In this document: piece by piece, positions 1 through 8,486 of the stretch
Numbering within the stretch: position 1 is the first letter of the stretch
Layout: every line of letters starts with the position of its first letter
DNA from: Tardiphaga sp.
GTDB taxonomy: Bacteria > Pseudomonadota > Alphaproteobacteria > Rhizobiales > Xanthobacteraceae
Assembly (NCBI GenBank): GCA_028290325.1
Contig: JAQGJY010000080.1
Location: 1-13,766 of the forward strand
Direction: 5' to 3'
DNA: 13,766 bases
The notes under the pieces: generated by a model
Told to the model about the DNA's origin: nothing
Seen by the model: only the letters and a program-made list of their open reading frames with translations
Databases searched by the model: none
Made by a program: the position numbers and the translations under genes

Positions 1-98
1 GAGGTGAGTTGGGCAGCCGCCCTGTCTCCCGCCTCTCCGCGCTGCTAGGATCGTGAGGCCCTGGCGCGTCCAGCACGGGGCCGGAGAGATGATCTTTC
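1..98. other. Short 5' segment before the first gene; identity unresolved
   Basis: This segment precedes the sensor kinase. On the + strand one frame stays open from base 1 to a TAG at 46-48, and another from base 3 to a TGA at 54-56. Either could be the last codons of an upstream gene. A two-component response regulator would be expected here by analogy with related loci, but neither short tail shows the usual C-terminal winged-helix ending, so I do not call a gene. The purine-rich GGAGAG at 83-88 is the probable ribosome binding site of the kinase that starts at 99. Confidence 0.3.
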
Positions 99-1541
99 GT
101 GACGGCGTTCGGTAAACTCATTCGCACCACCGCGTTCCGGCTGACGCTGGTGTATCTGCTGCTGTTCGCGCTGTTCGCGGCGTCGCTGCTGGGTTATTTC
201 GCGTGGAATACGCGGCGGATGGTGACCGACCAGATCACCACCACGGTCAACGCGGAAATCGGCGAGCTTGGCGACGTCTTCGCGCAGCGCGGGTTGCGCG
301 GCCTCGTCCAGGAAATCGAGAACCGCGCGCTGCGGCCGGGCTCCAATCTCTATCTCGTGACGACGCCGACGGGGCAGGCCGTGGCCGGCAATGTCGGCTC
401 GCTGCAACCCGGCGTGATGGCCAACAAGGGCTGGACCGAGACGATCTATCGTCGTCTCGACGATCAGGACAACGGGGTCCACCGCGCCCTGGTGCTGGTG
501 ACGGACCAGACCGGCGGTTTTCGCCTGCTGATCGGGCGCGATCTGGAAGAGCGGCGCCGGCTGTTCGGCATCGTCGCCGCCGCCGCGCAATGGTCGGTGC
601 TGGTCGTCGTCGTGCTCGGCCTCGGCGGCGGCATCTTCGTCGCGCGCCGCGTGCTGCGCCGGATCGATGCGATGACCGGCACCACGCAACGCATCATGGC
701 CGGCGATCTCTCCGGCCGCCTGCCGGTCGGCCGCAGCGGCGATGAACTCGATCGGCTGGCGGAAAATCTCAACGCCATGCTGGAGCGCATCGAGGCGTTG
801 ATGGTCGGGCTGAAGGAAGTCTCCGACAATATCGCGCACGATCTGAAGACGCCGCTGACGCGGCTTCGCAATCGCGCCGAGGAGGCGCTGGCGCGGTCCA
901 GCAACGAGGCCGAATATCGCGCGGCGCTAGAGCGCACGATCGAGGAATCCGACGGACTGATCCGCACCTTCAATGCGCTGCTGATGATCGCGCGCGCCGA
1001 ATCCGGACAGGCTCGCGACAACATGCTGGATTTCGACGCGGCGGAAGTCGCGCGAGGCATTCACGAACTGTACGAGCCGCTGGCCGAAGACAACGGCCTC
1101 ACGCTCGACGTGAAGGTCGAGCCGGCGTGGCTGCATGGCAATCGCGAGCTGGTCGGGCAGGCGCTGGCCAATCTCGTGGAGAACGCGATCAAATACGGCA
1201 AACCCCATGACGCCAGCCCGGCGGTCGTGATCGAGGCCCGGCGCGACGGCGATCTCGTGCGGCTGAGCGTCACGGATCGCGGACCGGGCATCGCGGACGC
1301 CGATCGCAAACGCGCCGTCGAGCGTTTCGTGCGGCTTGAGGCGAGCCGAACGTTGCCGGGGTCCGGACTTGGTCTGAGCCTCGCGTCGGCGGTCGCGACA
1401 TTGCATGGCGGCCTATTGACGCTGGCCGACGCGGCGCCGGGATTGCGCGCCACATTGACGCTGCCGGCCATCGCCAGCGGGCCGGTTCCCGCCGCGCCTC
1501 TTGCGAGCCAAAGCACGAATGTGCCACAGACTGCGGCATGA
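99..1541 (+). CDS. Two-component sensor histidine kinase (HAMP, HisKA, HATPase_c)
   Basis: This 480-residue inner-membrane kinase is expected to autophosphorylate on His and pass the phosphate to a response regulator. The order is: membrane segment about 14-36; a periplasmic sensor of about 120 residues with no family I recognise; second membrane segment about 159-182; HAMP about 180-233; dimerisation/phosphoacceptor domain with IAHDLKTPL (His247); and an ATPase domain with N box NLVEN (358-362), G1 box DRGPGI (Asp393) and G2 box SGLGLSLA (from 422). All key residues are present. The start is GTG at 99, 10 bases after GGAGAG; the ATG at 89 is out of frame and stops at once. Its stop overlaps the glnE start by 4 bases (ATGA), implying one transcript and coupled translation. 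The partner regulator is not in the window, so the stimulus is unknown. The family call is sure. Confidence 0.93.
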   Translation: MTAFGKLIRTTAFRLTLVYLLLFALFAASLLGYFAWNTRRMVTDQITTTVNAEIGELGDVFAQRGLRGLVQEIENRALRPGSNLYLVTTPTGQAVAGNVGSLQPGVMANKGWTETIYRRLDDQDNGVHRALVLVTDQTGGFRLLIGRDLEERRRLFGIVAAAAQWSVLVVVVLGLGGGIFVARRVLRRIDAMTGTTQRIMAGDLSGRLPVGRSGDELDRLAENLNAMLERIEALMVGLKEVSDNIAHDLKTPLTRLRNRAEEALARSSNEAEYRAALERTIEESDGLIRTFNALLMIARAESGQARDNMLDFDAAEVARGIHELYEPLAEDNGLTLDVKVEPAWLHGNRELVGQALANLVENAIKYGKPHDASPAVVIEARRDGDLVRLSVTDRGPGIADADRKRAVERFVRLEASRTLPGSGLGLSLASAVATLHGGLLTLADAAPGLRATLTLPAIASGPVPAAPLASQSTNVPQTAA

Positions 1542-4501
1542 CCTCCTCCGCGATAGACGAAGCGGACCCTGCCGGGCTTGCCGCGCGTTTCAAGGACGCC
1601 CCTCATGTGAGGTCACCGGCCGACGCGCGGCGTCGTCTCGCCGACTGGCTCGGCGCTATCGATCCAGCGCAGGCCCGCGCGATTGAAGCGCTCGCGGCCT
1701 CGCATCCGCGGTGCGATGCCATCCTGCTCGGCCTCGTCGAAGCGTCGCCCTACCTGTTCGACCTGATCCGGGCCGACGCGGCGCGCATCGCCCGGCTGCT
1801 GGCCTGCGCGCCGGAGACCTATCTGCCGGATCTCGTCTCGCAGGCCGCGCACGATGTCGCGGAAGCCGCCAGCGAAGCCGATGTGATGCGGCTGTTGCGC
1901 GCCCTCAAATCCGAGGCGGCGCTGTTGATCGCGCTGTGCGACATCGGCGGCGTCTGGCCGGTGATGCAGGTGACGCAGGCGCTGACCGACCTCGCCGTGA
2001 CCAGCGTGCGGAGCACATTGCGCTTTCTGTTCCGCCAGGAGGTCGCGCGCGGCCGATTGCGGCCGGCCGACGTGGATCGGCCCGAAGACAATAGCGGTCT
2101 CGTCGTGCTGGCGATGGGCAAGATGGGCGCCGGCGAACTCAATTATTCCAGCGATATCGACCTGATCGTGTTCTTCGATCTGGCCGCGCCGACGCTCGCG
2201 GAGGACATCGAGCCGCAGCCGTTTTTCGTGCGGATCGCGCAAGGCCTGTCGCGCATCCTGCAACAGCGGACCGGCGACGGTTATGTGTTCCGCGTCGACC
2301 TCCGGCTGCGACCCGACCCCGCCTCGACGCCGGTGGCGATCTCGACCGCGTCCGCGCTGAATTACTATGAGCGCGAGGGTCGCACCTGGGAGCGCGCGGC
2401 GATGATCAAGGCGCGGCCTTGCGCCGGTGACGCCAAAGCCGGCGATCAACTGGTCGCCGATATCGCGCCGTTCGTCTGGCGCAAGCATCTCGATTTCGCG
2501 GCGCTCGCCGATGTGCACGACATGAAGCGTCAGATGCAGACGTTTCGCGGCCAGACCGACATTTCCGTCGAAGGCCACAACGTCAAGGTCGGACGCGGCG
2601 GCATTCGCGAGATCGAATTCTTCGCGCAGACGCAGCAGCTCATCGCCGGTGGTCGGCATCCGGAACTGCGGGTGCGGCCGACGCTGGACGCGTTGAACAT
2701 TCTCGCCACCTCGCACTGGATCACCTACGCCGCGCGCGACGAACTCACCGCCGCCTATCTGTTCCTGCGCCGCGTCGAGCATCGCTTGCAGATGGTCGCC
2801 GACGAGCAGACCCATACGCTGCCGGACAGCGCCGAATCCATCGCGGGATTCGCGAGCTTCCTCGGCTATGAGAGCCGCGAGACCTTCGCCACCGATCTGC
2901 TCGCGCATCTGAATTGCGTGCAGGGCCACTACAGCAAATTGTTCGAAAGCGATGCCGGCGCGGGGCATCTGCCGGTCGTCGATTACAGCGTCGGGCCGAA
3001 CGATCCACGCTTGCTGGCGCATCTCGCCGAGCTTGGCTTCAAGCAGCCGCCGATGATCGCCGAGGTGGTGAAGCGCTGGATGACCGACGATTATCGCGTG
3101 CTCAAGGTCGAGGCGACGCGGCAAGCCTTCGTCGAATTCGTGCCGGCCTTGATCGGCGGCCTGGCGCAGGCCGAAGAGCCGGACAACGCGGTGATCGCGT
3201 TCGATCGCCTGTTGCAGGCGTTGCATCGCGGCGGCCGATTGATCTCGCTGTTGAGCCAGAATCACGATCTGGTCGCGCTCGCCGCGCTGGTGCTCGGCGC
3301 CGCCCCGCGTCTCGGCGACATGCTGGCGCGGCAGCCGCAGATCATGGACGGCCTGATCGATCCGCGTTTTTTCGGCGCGATGCCGGATCAGACCGAACTG
3401 TCCGCGCGGCTCGCCGCGACCTTGCAGGACGCCGACTCCTACGAGGAATTTCTCGATCGTCTGCGGCTGTTCGGACAGGAAAGCCTGTTCCTGATCGGGA
3501 CGCGGATCCTGTCCGGGACCGTGTCCGCCCGGCACGCCAGCGTCGCCTTTGCCGATGTCGCGGAAGGCATCGTCAATACGATCCATCGCCTGGTGTCCGA
3601 TCAGTTCGCCGCCCAGTATGGGCGTATCGTCGGGCAGGAGACGGCGATCCTGGCGATGGGCAAGCTCGGCAGCCGCGAGATGACCGCGTCATCCGATCTC
3701 GATCTCATCTTGATCTACGACTTCGATCACGAGCAGCCGGATTCCGATGGCCCGCGCTCGCTGCAGGGCGCGCAATATTTCGCCCGCTTCACGCAGCGGC
3801 TGATCAGCGCGTTCACGACCCGCACCAATTACGGCGTGCTCTACGAGATCGACATGCGGCTGCGCCCATCCGGCCGCGCCGGGCCGGTGGCGTCGCGCAT
3901 CGACTCCTTCGCCGAGTATCAGGACCACGAGGCGTGGACCTGGGAGCACATGGCGCTGACGCGGGCGCGCGTGATTTCCGCGTCGCCGGCGTTCAAGGCC
4001 AAAATCGAGGCGATCATTCGCGAGGTGCTGACGCGGCCGCGCGACGCCGCGATCACCGCGAATGACGTTGCCGAGATGCGCCACGCCATCGCGCTGGAAA
4101 AGGGCGAGAGCGATATCTGGGATCTGAAATACGCCGCCGGCGGCACGGTGGATATCGAATTCATCGCACAGTATCTGCAACTCGTTCATGCGTCGGCGAT
4201 GCCGGAGATTCTCGACGTCGGCACGGTGCAGGTGCTGGAGCGCGCGGCGCGATTGGGCGCACTGCCGCAATCGGCGTTTCAGGTGCTGCGGCCGGCGGCG
4301 CGGCTCTATCACGATCTGACGCAAATCCTGCGGCTCTGCGTCAGCGGCAAATTCGATCCGAAAACAGCCGGAGAGGATCTGCTGCGCGTCATGACGCGCG
4401 CCGGCGACGCGCCGGACTTTTCCTCGCTCGAGGCGCGCGTGCGGGAAACCCAGGCGGAGGTGCGGCGGGTCTTTACGATGTTGCTGGAAGAGGGCGGTTA
4501 G
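1538..4501 (+). CDS. glnE: Bifunctional glutamine-synthetase adenylyltransferase / adenylyl-removing enzyme
   Basis: This cytoplasmic enzyme adjusts glutamine synthetase activity by adding AMP from ATP to a Tyr of GlnA and removing it by phosphorolysis, under control of PII and glutamine. At 987 residues it is close to the family's usual size (about 950-1000). Two nucleotidyltransferase-fold halves are visible. The N-terminal (de-adenylylating) half has AMGKMGAGELNYSSDIDL with metal-binding Asp206 and Asp208. The C-terminal (adenylylating) half has AMGKLGSREMTASSDLDL with Asp720 and Asp722. Both halves carry the later 'RVDLRLRPDP' / 'EIDMRLRPSG' strand, and a linker of about 150 residues separates them. 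Both active sites look intact. The ATG at 1538 overlaps the preceding kinase stop, and no clear Shine-Dalgarno is seen, which fits translational coupling. The 3' end converges on, and overlaps, the PleC-like kinase gene. Confidence 0.97.
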   Translation: MTSSAIDEADPAGLAARFKDAPHVRSPADARRRLADWLGAIDPAQARAIEALAASHPRCDAILLGLVEASPYLFDLIRADAARIARLLACAPETYLPDLVSQAAHDVAEAASEADVMRLLRALKSEAALLIALCDIGGVWPVMQVTQALTDLAVTSVRSTLRFLFRQEVARGRLRPADVDRPEDNSGLVVLAMGKMGAGELNYSSDIDLIVFFDLAAPTLAEDIEPQPFFVRIAQGLSRILQQRTGDGYVFRVDLRLRPDPASTPVAISTASALNYYEREGRTWERAAMIKARPCAGDAKAGDQLVADIAPFVWRKHLDFAALADVHDMKRQMQTFRGQTDISVEGHNVKVGRGGIREIEFFAQTQQLIAGGRHPELRVRPTLDALNILATSHWITYAARDELTAAYLFLRRVEHRLQMVADEQTHTLPDSAESIAGFASFLGYESRETFATDLLAHLNCVQGHYSKLFESDAGAGHLPVVDYSVGPNDPRLLAHLAELGFKQPPMIAEVVKRWMTDDYRVLKVEATRQAFVEFVPALIGGLAQAEEPDNAVIAFDRLLQALHRGGRLISLLSQNHDLVALAALVLGAAPRLGDMLARQPQIMDGLIDPRFFGAMPDQTELSARLAATLQDADSYEEFLDRLRLFGQESLFLIGTRILSGTVSARHASVAFADVAEGIVNTIHRLVSDQFAAQYGRIVGQETAILAMGKLGSREMTASSDLDLILIYDFDHEQPDSDGPRSLQGAQYFARFTQRLISAFTTRTNYGVLYEIDMRLRPSGRAGPVASRIDSFAEYQDHEAWTWEHMALTRARVISASPAFKAKIEAIIREVLTRPRDAAITANDVAEMRHAIALEKGESDIWDLKYAAGGTVDIEFIAQYLQLVHASAMPEILDVGTVQVLERAARLGALPQSAFQVLRPAARLYHDLTQILRLCVSGKFDPKTAGEDLLRVMTRAGDAPDFSSLEARVRETQAEVRRVFTMLLEEGG

Positions 4502-6834
4502 GCCGCCGTCGCGACCTCGTCGGACTGGCTCTTGCCGGTCCGTGGCAGCGAGACGCATACCACCGTGCCGGTGCCGAGTTTGGAGCGCAGCCGCATGCCG
4601 CCGCCGTGCAGGCGCGTCAAGGATTTCGCGATCGCGAGGCCGAGGCCGGAGCCGTGATAGGTTTTGGTCAGCTGGCTCTCGACCTGCTCGAACGGCTTGC
4701 CGAGCCTGATGAGCGATTGCGGCGCGATGCCGATGCCGGTGTCGGCGATCATCAAGAGCACCGTGTCGCCGACCATGCGGCTCCGGACGATCACCTGGCC
4801 GCCGTCCGGGGTAAATTTGACGGCGTTCGATAACAGGTTGACGAGGATCTGTTTGATGGCGCGGCGATCCGCGACAATCGGGATGTTGCCCTGGATATCG
4901 GCGCGCAATGTCAGTTGCTTGTCATCGGCGCGGCCGGACACGACGCGCAGCGATTCCGACAACGTCTGCGCCAGATCGAGGGTTTCCAGGTCGAGCTTCA
5001 TCCGGCCGGCTTCGATCTTCGACATGTCGAGAATGTCGTTGATGACGTCGAGCAGGTAATAGCCCGACGTCAGGATGTCGTGGCAATACTCCTGATATTT
5101 TTCGGAGCCGAGCGCGCCGAACATGCCGCTGCCCATGATCTCCGAAAAACCGATGATCGCGTTCAGCGGCGTGCGGAGCTCGTGGCTCATATTGGCGAGG
5201 AATTTCGACTTGGTCTGGTTGGCTTCCTCGGCGCGATTCTTTTCGTCGGAATATTTCTGCGCGAGATCGGCGAGTTCGATCGCCTGCTTCTCCAGCGTCG
5301 ATTGCGAATGCTTGAGATCGATCACCGTGGCGCGCATCAGAAGGTCGTTGTCGATCAGCTTCTGTTCATGCGCCTTGATCCGCGTGATGTCGGTGCCGAC
5401 CGAGACGTAGCCGCCGTCCTTGGTGCGGCGCTCGCTGATATGCAGCCAGTTCCCGTCATCGAGTTGTGCCTCGAAGGTGCGCGCGCCCGGCGACAGCGCG
5501 TTGGTTTCCGGCAGCCGGGTTTTGACTTCCGGCATGCTGCCGACCTCGATCACCGTCTCATAGGACGTGCCCGGCGTGACCGCCGAATCCGGCAGCTTGT
5601 GCAGGCTCTGGAAATGCGAGTTGCACAGAACCAGGCGATCCTCCGCGTCCCACAGCACGAACGCTTCCGGGATCGTTTCGATGGCGTCGCGCAAGCGCAG
5701 ATCGGCCTCGACGGTCTTTTCCGCGAGGCTCTTTTGTTCGGTGATATCGACCGCGATGCCGATCAGATGCAGATTGTTGTTGGCGCTATGGCTCAATTCG
5801 CAGCGGACGCGCAACCAGATCCAATGGCCGTTGGTGTGCTGCATGCGGAACGTCTGGTCGATGTGGTTGATGCGGCCGGCGATCAACTGATCCGCGATCG
5901 CGAACAGATCGATGTCGTCGGATTTGACCAGCGCGTTGACCTCACCAAACGTCAGAAGGTCGCTGCGGCTGTCGAGCCCCAGCATCGTGAACATCGACTG
6001 TGACCAGAAGATACGACCACGCGACAGATCCCAATCCCACAGGCCGCAGCGCCCGCGATTGAGCGCCGTATCGATGCGACCGCGCACCGCGTCGTTGATG
6101 AGATCGCCTTCGCGGGCGCGGGTCGATTGCCAGTGAAAGGCAAAACCGAGGATCAGCACGACGAAGCCGGTGGTGGCCGACAGCGTCACCGAGAGCGCGG
6201 CGTCCGATCGCCAGACCGGGTCGCGCTGCTCCTGAATGACGAACACCTGGCCCGGCATGCCGCGCAGCGAGCCCTGCGTCGCGAAGGCGGAGCCGCCGTC
6301 CGGCAGCGCGATCTCGATGACGTCAGGTTGCTGCAGCGACGACGGTCCCGAGGTCGCCGCGCTGACGAGATCGAGCATGCTACCGATCGAGTCGGAGGTT
6401 TCCTCGGACGGCACCCGGGCGATGATGCGCTGGTCCGCGTTGAGCACGACGACGTGGCGATGCGGCGCGATCCCCCACGATGGGATCAGGCCCGGCAGCA
6501 GGTTTTGAAGTCGCTCGGGCAGCGTCGCGCGCTCGGCGCGGGTGGCCGCGATCCGATCAAGCCGCTCGATGAGAATGTCGCTGAGCGCCAGCAGGTCGCG
6601 CTTCATGGCGGCGCGCTTCTGCCGGCTCTGATCGACCACCTGCACGAAGGCGCCGAAGCAGATGGTGATGAGAAAAGCAATGATGAGTGTGGGGACCGCG
6701 CGGCGCAGAACCGGCTCGGCGATCAGCAGCCGATGATAGGCAGGCTTGGCGATCGACTGCGCTAATCCTTTGATGGAATCGGATTGCACGCGCGGGCTCG
6801 CCGCGTGAACACGCGCCATGCCAACAGCCCCCAT
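4498..6834 (-). CDS. pleC: PAS-containing sensor histidine kinase of the PleC/DivJ type
   Basis: This 778-residue membrane kinase has segments at about 47-67 and 215-234 enclosing a periplasmic domain of about 150 residues. Two PAS domains follow (about 255-368, ending GIAVDITEQK; and 378-488, ending VGTDITRIK), then a charged coiled coil (486-545) and HisKA with NMSHELRTPLNAIIGFSEIM (His551). The ATPase domain has NLLSN (666-670), DTGIGIAP (Asp698) and GSGLGLAIAKS (around 729). The HisKA text, with IIGFSEIMGSGMFG and VINDILDMSKIEAGR, is characteristic of alphaproteobacterial PleC/DivJ kinases. In Caulobacter these set the phosphorylation of DivK and PleD and so polar development. I recall pleC lying next to glnE in Rhizobiales, which supports the name, but DivJ or another paralogue is not excluded. 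There is no receiver domain. ATG at 6834 lacks a good ribosome site; ATG at 6819 (residue 6) follows a G-rich run and is an alternative start. Confidence 0.8.
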   Translation of the reverse strand: MGAVGMARVHAASPRVQSDSIKGLAQSIAKPAYHRLLIAEPVLRRAVPTLIIAFLITICFGAFVQVVDQSRQKRAAMKRDLLALSDILIERLDRIAATRAERATLPERLQNLLPGLIPSWGIAPHRHVVVLNADQRIIARVPSEETSDSIGSMLDLVSAATSGPSSLQQPDVIEIALPDGGSAFATQGSLRGMPGQVFVIQEQRDPVWRSDAALSVTLSATTGFVVLILGFAFHWQSTRAREGDLINDAVRGRIDTALNRGRCGLWDWDLSRGRIFWSQSMFTMLGLDSRSDLLTFGEVNALVKSDDIDLFAIADQLIAGRINHIDQTFRMQHTNGHWIWLRVRCELSHSANNNLHLIGIAVDITEQKSLAEKTVEADLRLRDAIETIPEAFVLWDAEDRLVLCNSHFQSLHKLPDSAVTPGTSYETVIEVGSMPEVKTRLPETNALSPGARTFEAQLDDGNWLHISERRTKDGGYVSVGTDITRIKAHEQKLIDNDLLMRATVIDLKHSQSTLEKQAIELADLAQKYSDEKNRAEEANQTKSKFLANMSHELRTPLNAIIGFSEIMGSGMFGALGSEKYQEYCHDILTSGYYLLDVINDILDMSKIEAGRMKLDLETLDLAQTLSESLRVVSGRADDKQLTLRADIQGNIPIVADRRAIKQILVNLLSNAVKFTPDGGQVIVRSRMVGDTVLLMIADTGIGIAPQSLIRLGKPFEQVESQLTKTYHGSGLGLAIAKSLTRLHGGGMRLRSKLGTGTVVCVSLPRTGKSQSDEVATAA

Positions 6835-6864
6835 GAATGATTGATACGTGAAAGAATACGATCA

Positions 6865-6888
6865 TCGGAGTGGCTCCCCAGCCTCCGA
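6865..6888 (-). other. Imperfect hairpin between the CDF gene and the PleC-like kinase
   Basis: TCGGAG (6865-6870) and CTCCGA (6883-6888) are exact inverted repeats. Inside them GGCT/AGCC around GGGG extends the stem with a two-base bulge. Read on the - strand the hairpin is not followed by a T run, so it is a poor intrinsic terminator. It sits in the presumed 5' leader of the kinase gene, 31 bases before the ATG. Its role could be termination of CDF read-through, leader structure or chance. Confidence 0.3.
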
Positions 6889-6927
6889 ATCGTGATCATA
6901 AGAATCCAGATTGCTCGGCCTGTCGAG

Positions 6928-6933
6928 AGTCAA
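6928..6933 (-). promoter_or_regulatory. Candidate -35 element for the PleC-like kinase
   Basis: On the - strand TTGACT matches the housekeeping -35 consensus. Seventeen bases further on the match to a -10 element is poor (TCTGGA), and the better TATGAT lies too far away. The site is about 95 bases upstream of the ATG. It is offered only as the best promoter-like sequence in the 159-base gap at 6835-6993. Confidence 0.2.
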
Positions 6934-6945
6934 CGATTCGTTAAT

Positions 6946-6960
6946 GCGAAATAATTTCGC
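6946..6960. promoter_or_regulatory. Perfect 15-base palindrome upstream of the PleC-like kinase
   Basis: GCGAAATAATTTCGC is a 7-1-7 perfect inverted repeat in the gap between the CDF stop (6994) and the kinase start (6834). It adjoins TTAA at 6941-6944. ATTA-N7-TTAA on the - strand is a partial, not full, match to the CtrA box TTAA-N7-TTAA. It could be an operator for the kinase or part of the CDF transcript end. The palindrome is plain in the sequence; its function is unknown. Confidence 0.35.
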
Positions 6961-6993
6961 TTGCGTGAGTCCGAAACAGGAACACGCCGCCGA

Positions 6994-8379
6994 TCAGGCG
7001 ACGCGCGCCGGTTCGGCATGGCTGATCACCCGCTTCACGCTCGGAAACGCGCGACGCAGCGCGCGCTCGATCTCATCGACGCAGTCATGGACGCGGGTCA
7101 CGCTCATCGCCGGTTCGGCCCGACAATGGAAATTCACCACTTCGCCGGCGTCGCTGTCGCGCACCCGGACGTTATGCACGTCATGGATCGCGCCGCCGCT
7201 GCGGGCAAAATCCGCGAGCGCCGCCGCGATCTCCGACACGCGTCGCGGCGAGGCATCGGTGCCGAACGGCAAGTCCGGCTCCAGCGGCTCGATATGCGTA
7301 TCGACCTCGACATCCGGGCCGAACTCATCGCGGATCTGATGCTCCAGCGCGTGCGCGATATCGTGCGCGGCGCTGAGCGCCATATCGCCATCGACTTCCA
7401 GATCGATGCCGACCGTCAGCTTGCCGCCGACGTCGTGAACCGTGACGTGGTGAATCGCGAGGCCGGAATTGCGCGCGATGACCATGATGCGCTCGCGAAT
7501 GCTTTCGTTGTCGCGGGCGACGGGAATCGCCGTGAAGGTCAAATCCGCGTCACCCAACGCGCCGCTCACGGCGGCCTGCGCGGCGCGCTTGATCGCGTCG
7601 ATGCGGTCGATCGGATAGGTGCGCGGCACCTCGACGGTCGCATCGACGAAATGCGTTCCGCCGACCATGCGAATGCGAAGGCGCTCGATCTCGACAATGC
7701 CGGGCACCATCGCCAGCGCGATGGTCGCTTTCTCGGCGGCGCCTTCCGGCGCGCGATCGAGCAGCGTCTCGACGGTCGAGCGCGCCAGCCGCAACCCCAG
7801 CAGCGAGATCACCACCGCGACGCCGATCGCGGCGGCCGCATCGCCCCACGCATAGCCATAGGCCGACAACCCCAGACCGATGATGACGGCGAACGATCCA
7901 AGCACGTCGGATGCGAAATGCAGCGCGTCGGCGGCGAGCGCCTGACTCTTGGTGTCGCGCGCCGCGTCGTGAAGCGCCCGGGCGCGCCAGAAATTGACGC
8001 CGATATCGATGAGCAGCACGACGAAAGGCAGCGCCGACAAGGTCGGCGGCGTGGCGCCCTCGACCAGATGCGTGTAGGCCCGCACCAGAATGCCGCCGGC
8101 CAGCACATACAGCATCGCGATGACGCCGAGCGCGGACAGGCTTTCGAACTTGCCGTGACCGTAATGATGCTCATTGTCGGCCGGGCGATCCGACACCCGC
8201 ACCACGAACCAGGTCACGATCGTCGCGACAAGATCCACCGACGAATGCAACGCCTCGGAGATCAGCGCGAGGCTGCCGATGGCGATGCCGACGACAAGCT
8301 TGATGATCGCCATGCTGGCGCTGGCGACGATCGAGATCGCGGCGACGCGCGTCTTGCTGTGATGGTGTGTGGCGCTCAT
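6994..8379 (-). CDS. Cation diffusion facilitator (CDF) metal-proton antiporter with extended cytoplasmic tail
   Basis: CDF proteins export divalent metal ions (Zn, Fe, Co, Cd or Mn) from the cytoplasm in exchange for protons. I choose ATG 8379 (461 residues); the longer reading to 8412 begins with TTG and adds an Arg-rich stretch unlike the family. Six membrane segments fit about 12-33, 37-60, 80-101, 115-134, 147-172 and 179-199. The transport-site pairs are HSSVD in segment 2 (His45, Asp49) and HFASD in segment 5 (His154, Asp158), with the conserved HHYGHGK loop near 71-77. The His residues suggest zinc/cadmium over manganese, but substrate is not proven. The tail is about 250 residues instead of the usual 80-100 and reads as three successive copies of the CDF dimerisation domain (about 215-286, 291-366 and 379-458), the last two ending HIEP and HAEP. 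A Fur-box-like palindrome lies 52-72 bases upstream of the start. Confidence 0.9.
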   Translation of the reverse strand: MSATHHHSKTRVAAISIVASASMAIIKLVVGIAIGSLALISEALHSSVDLVATIVTWFVVRVSDRPADNEHHYGHGKFESLSALGVIAMLYVLAGGILVRAYTHLVEGATPPTLSALPFVVLLIDIGVNFWRARALHDAARDTKSQALAADALHFASDVLGSFAVIIGLGLSAYGYAWGDAAAAIGVAVVISLLGLRLARSTVETLLDRAPEGAAEKATIALAMVPGIVEIERLRIRMVGGTHFVDATVEVPRTYPIDRIDAIKRAAQAAVSGALGDADLTFTAIPVARDNESIRERIMVIARNSGLAIHHVTVHDVGGKLTVGIDLEVDGDMALSAAHDIAHALEHQIRDEFGPDVEVDTHIEPLEPDLPFGTDASPRRVSEIAAALADFARSGGAIHDVHNVRVRDSDAGEVVNFHCRAEPAMSVTRVHDCVDEIERALRRAFPSVKRVISHAEPARVA

Positions 8380-8430
8380 TCGCGCGGTGTAGCAGGACCG
8401 GCGCGGCCGCAAAAGAACTGTGTTTGCGAG

Positions 8431-8451
8431 CGCGAATGAGAACCATTCGCG
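8431..8451. promoter_or_regulatory. Candidate Fur-family operator upstream of the CDF gene
   Basis: CGCGAATG (8431-8438) and CATTCGCG (8444-8451) form a perfect 8-base inverted repeat around AGAAC. The 19-mer at 8432-8450, GCGAATGAGAACCATTCGC, matches the classical Fur box GATAATGATAATCATTATC at 13 of 19 positions by my count, with the AATGA...CATT core kept. It lies 52 bases upstream of the CDF start codon, a suitable position for an operator. That a metal-responsive regulator of the Fur family binds here is inference. In this bacterial family Fur-like proteins often sense manganese, and Irr/RirA carry much of the iron control. Confidence 0.45.
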
Positions 8452-8486
8452 GGAAGGATGGACGCGCGCCCGACCTCGGGCAGAGC

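Noticed and set aside
1613..3586. Long open frame of 657 codons on the - strand opposite glnE
   Set aside because: It lies entirely inside glnE, is rich in Arg, Asp, His and Gln as expected for a complementary-strand shadow at high GC, and shows no domain; glnE has clear motifs throughout.
8380..8412. N-terminal extension of the CDF gene to 8412
   Set aside because: It would start with TTG and add 11 residues rich in Arg and Cys; ATG 8379 followed by SATHHHSKTR suits the family.
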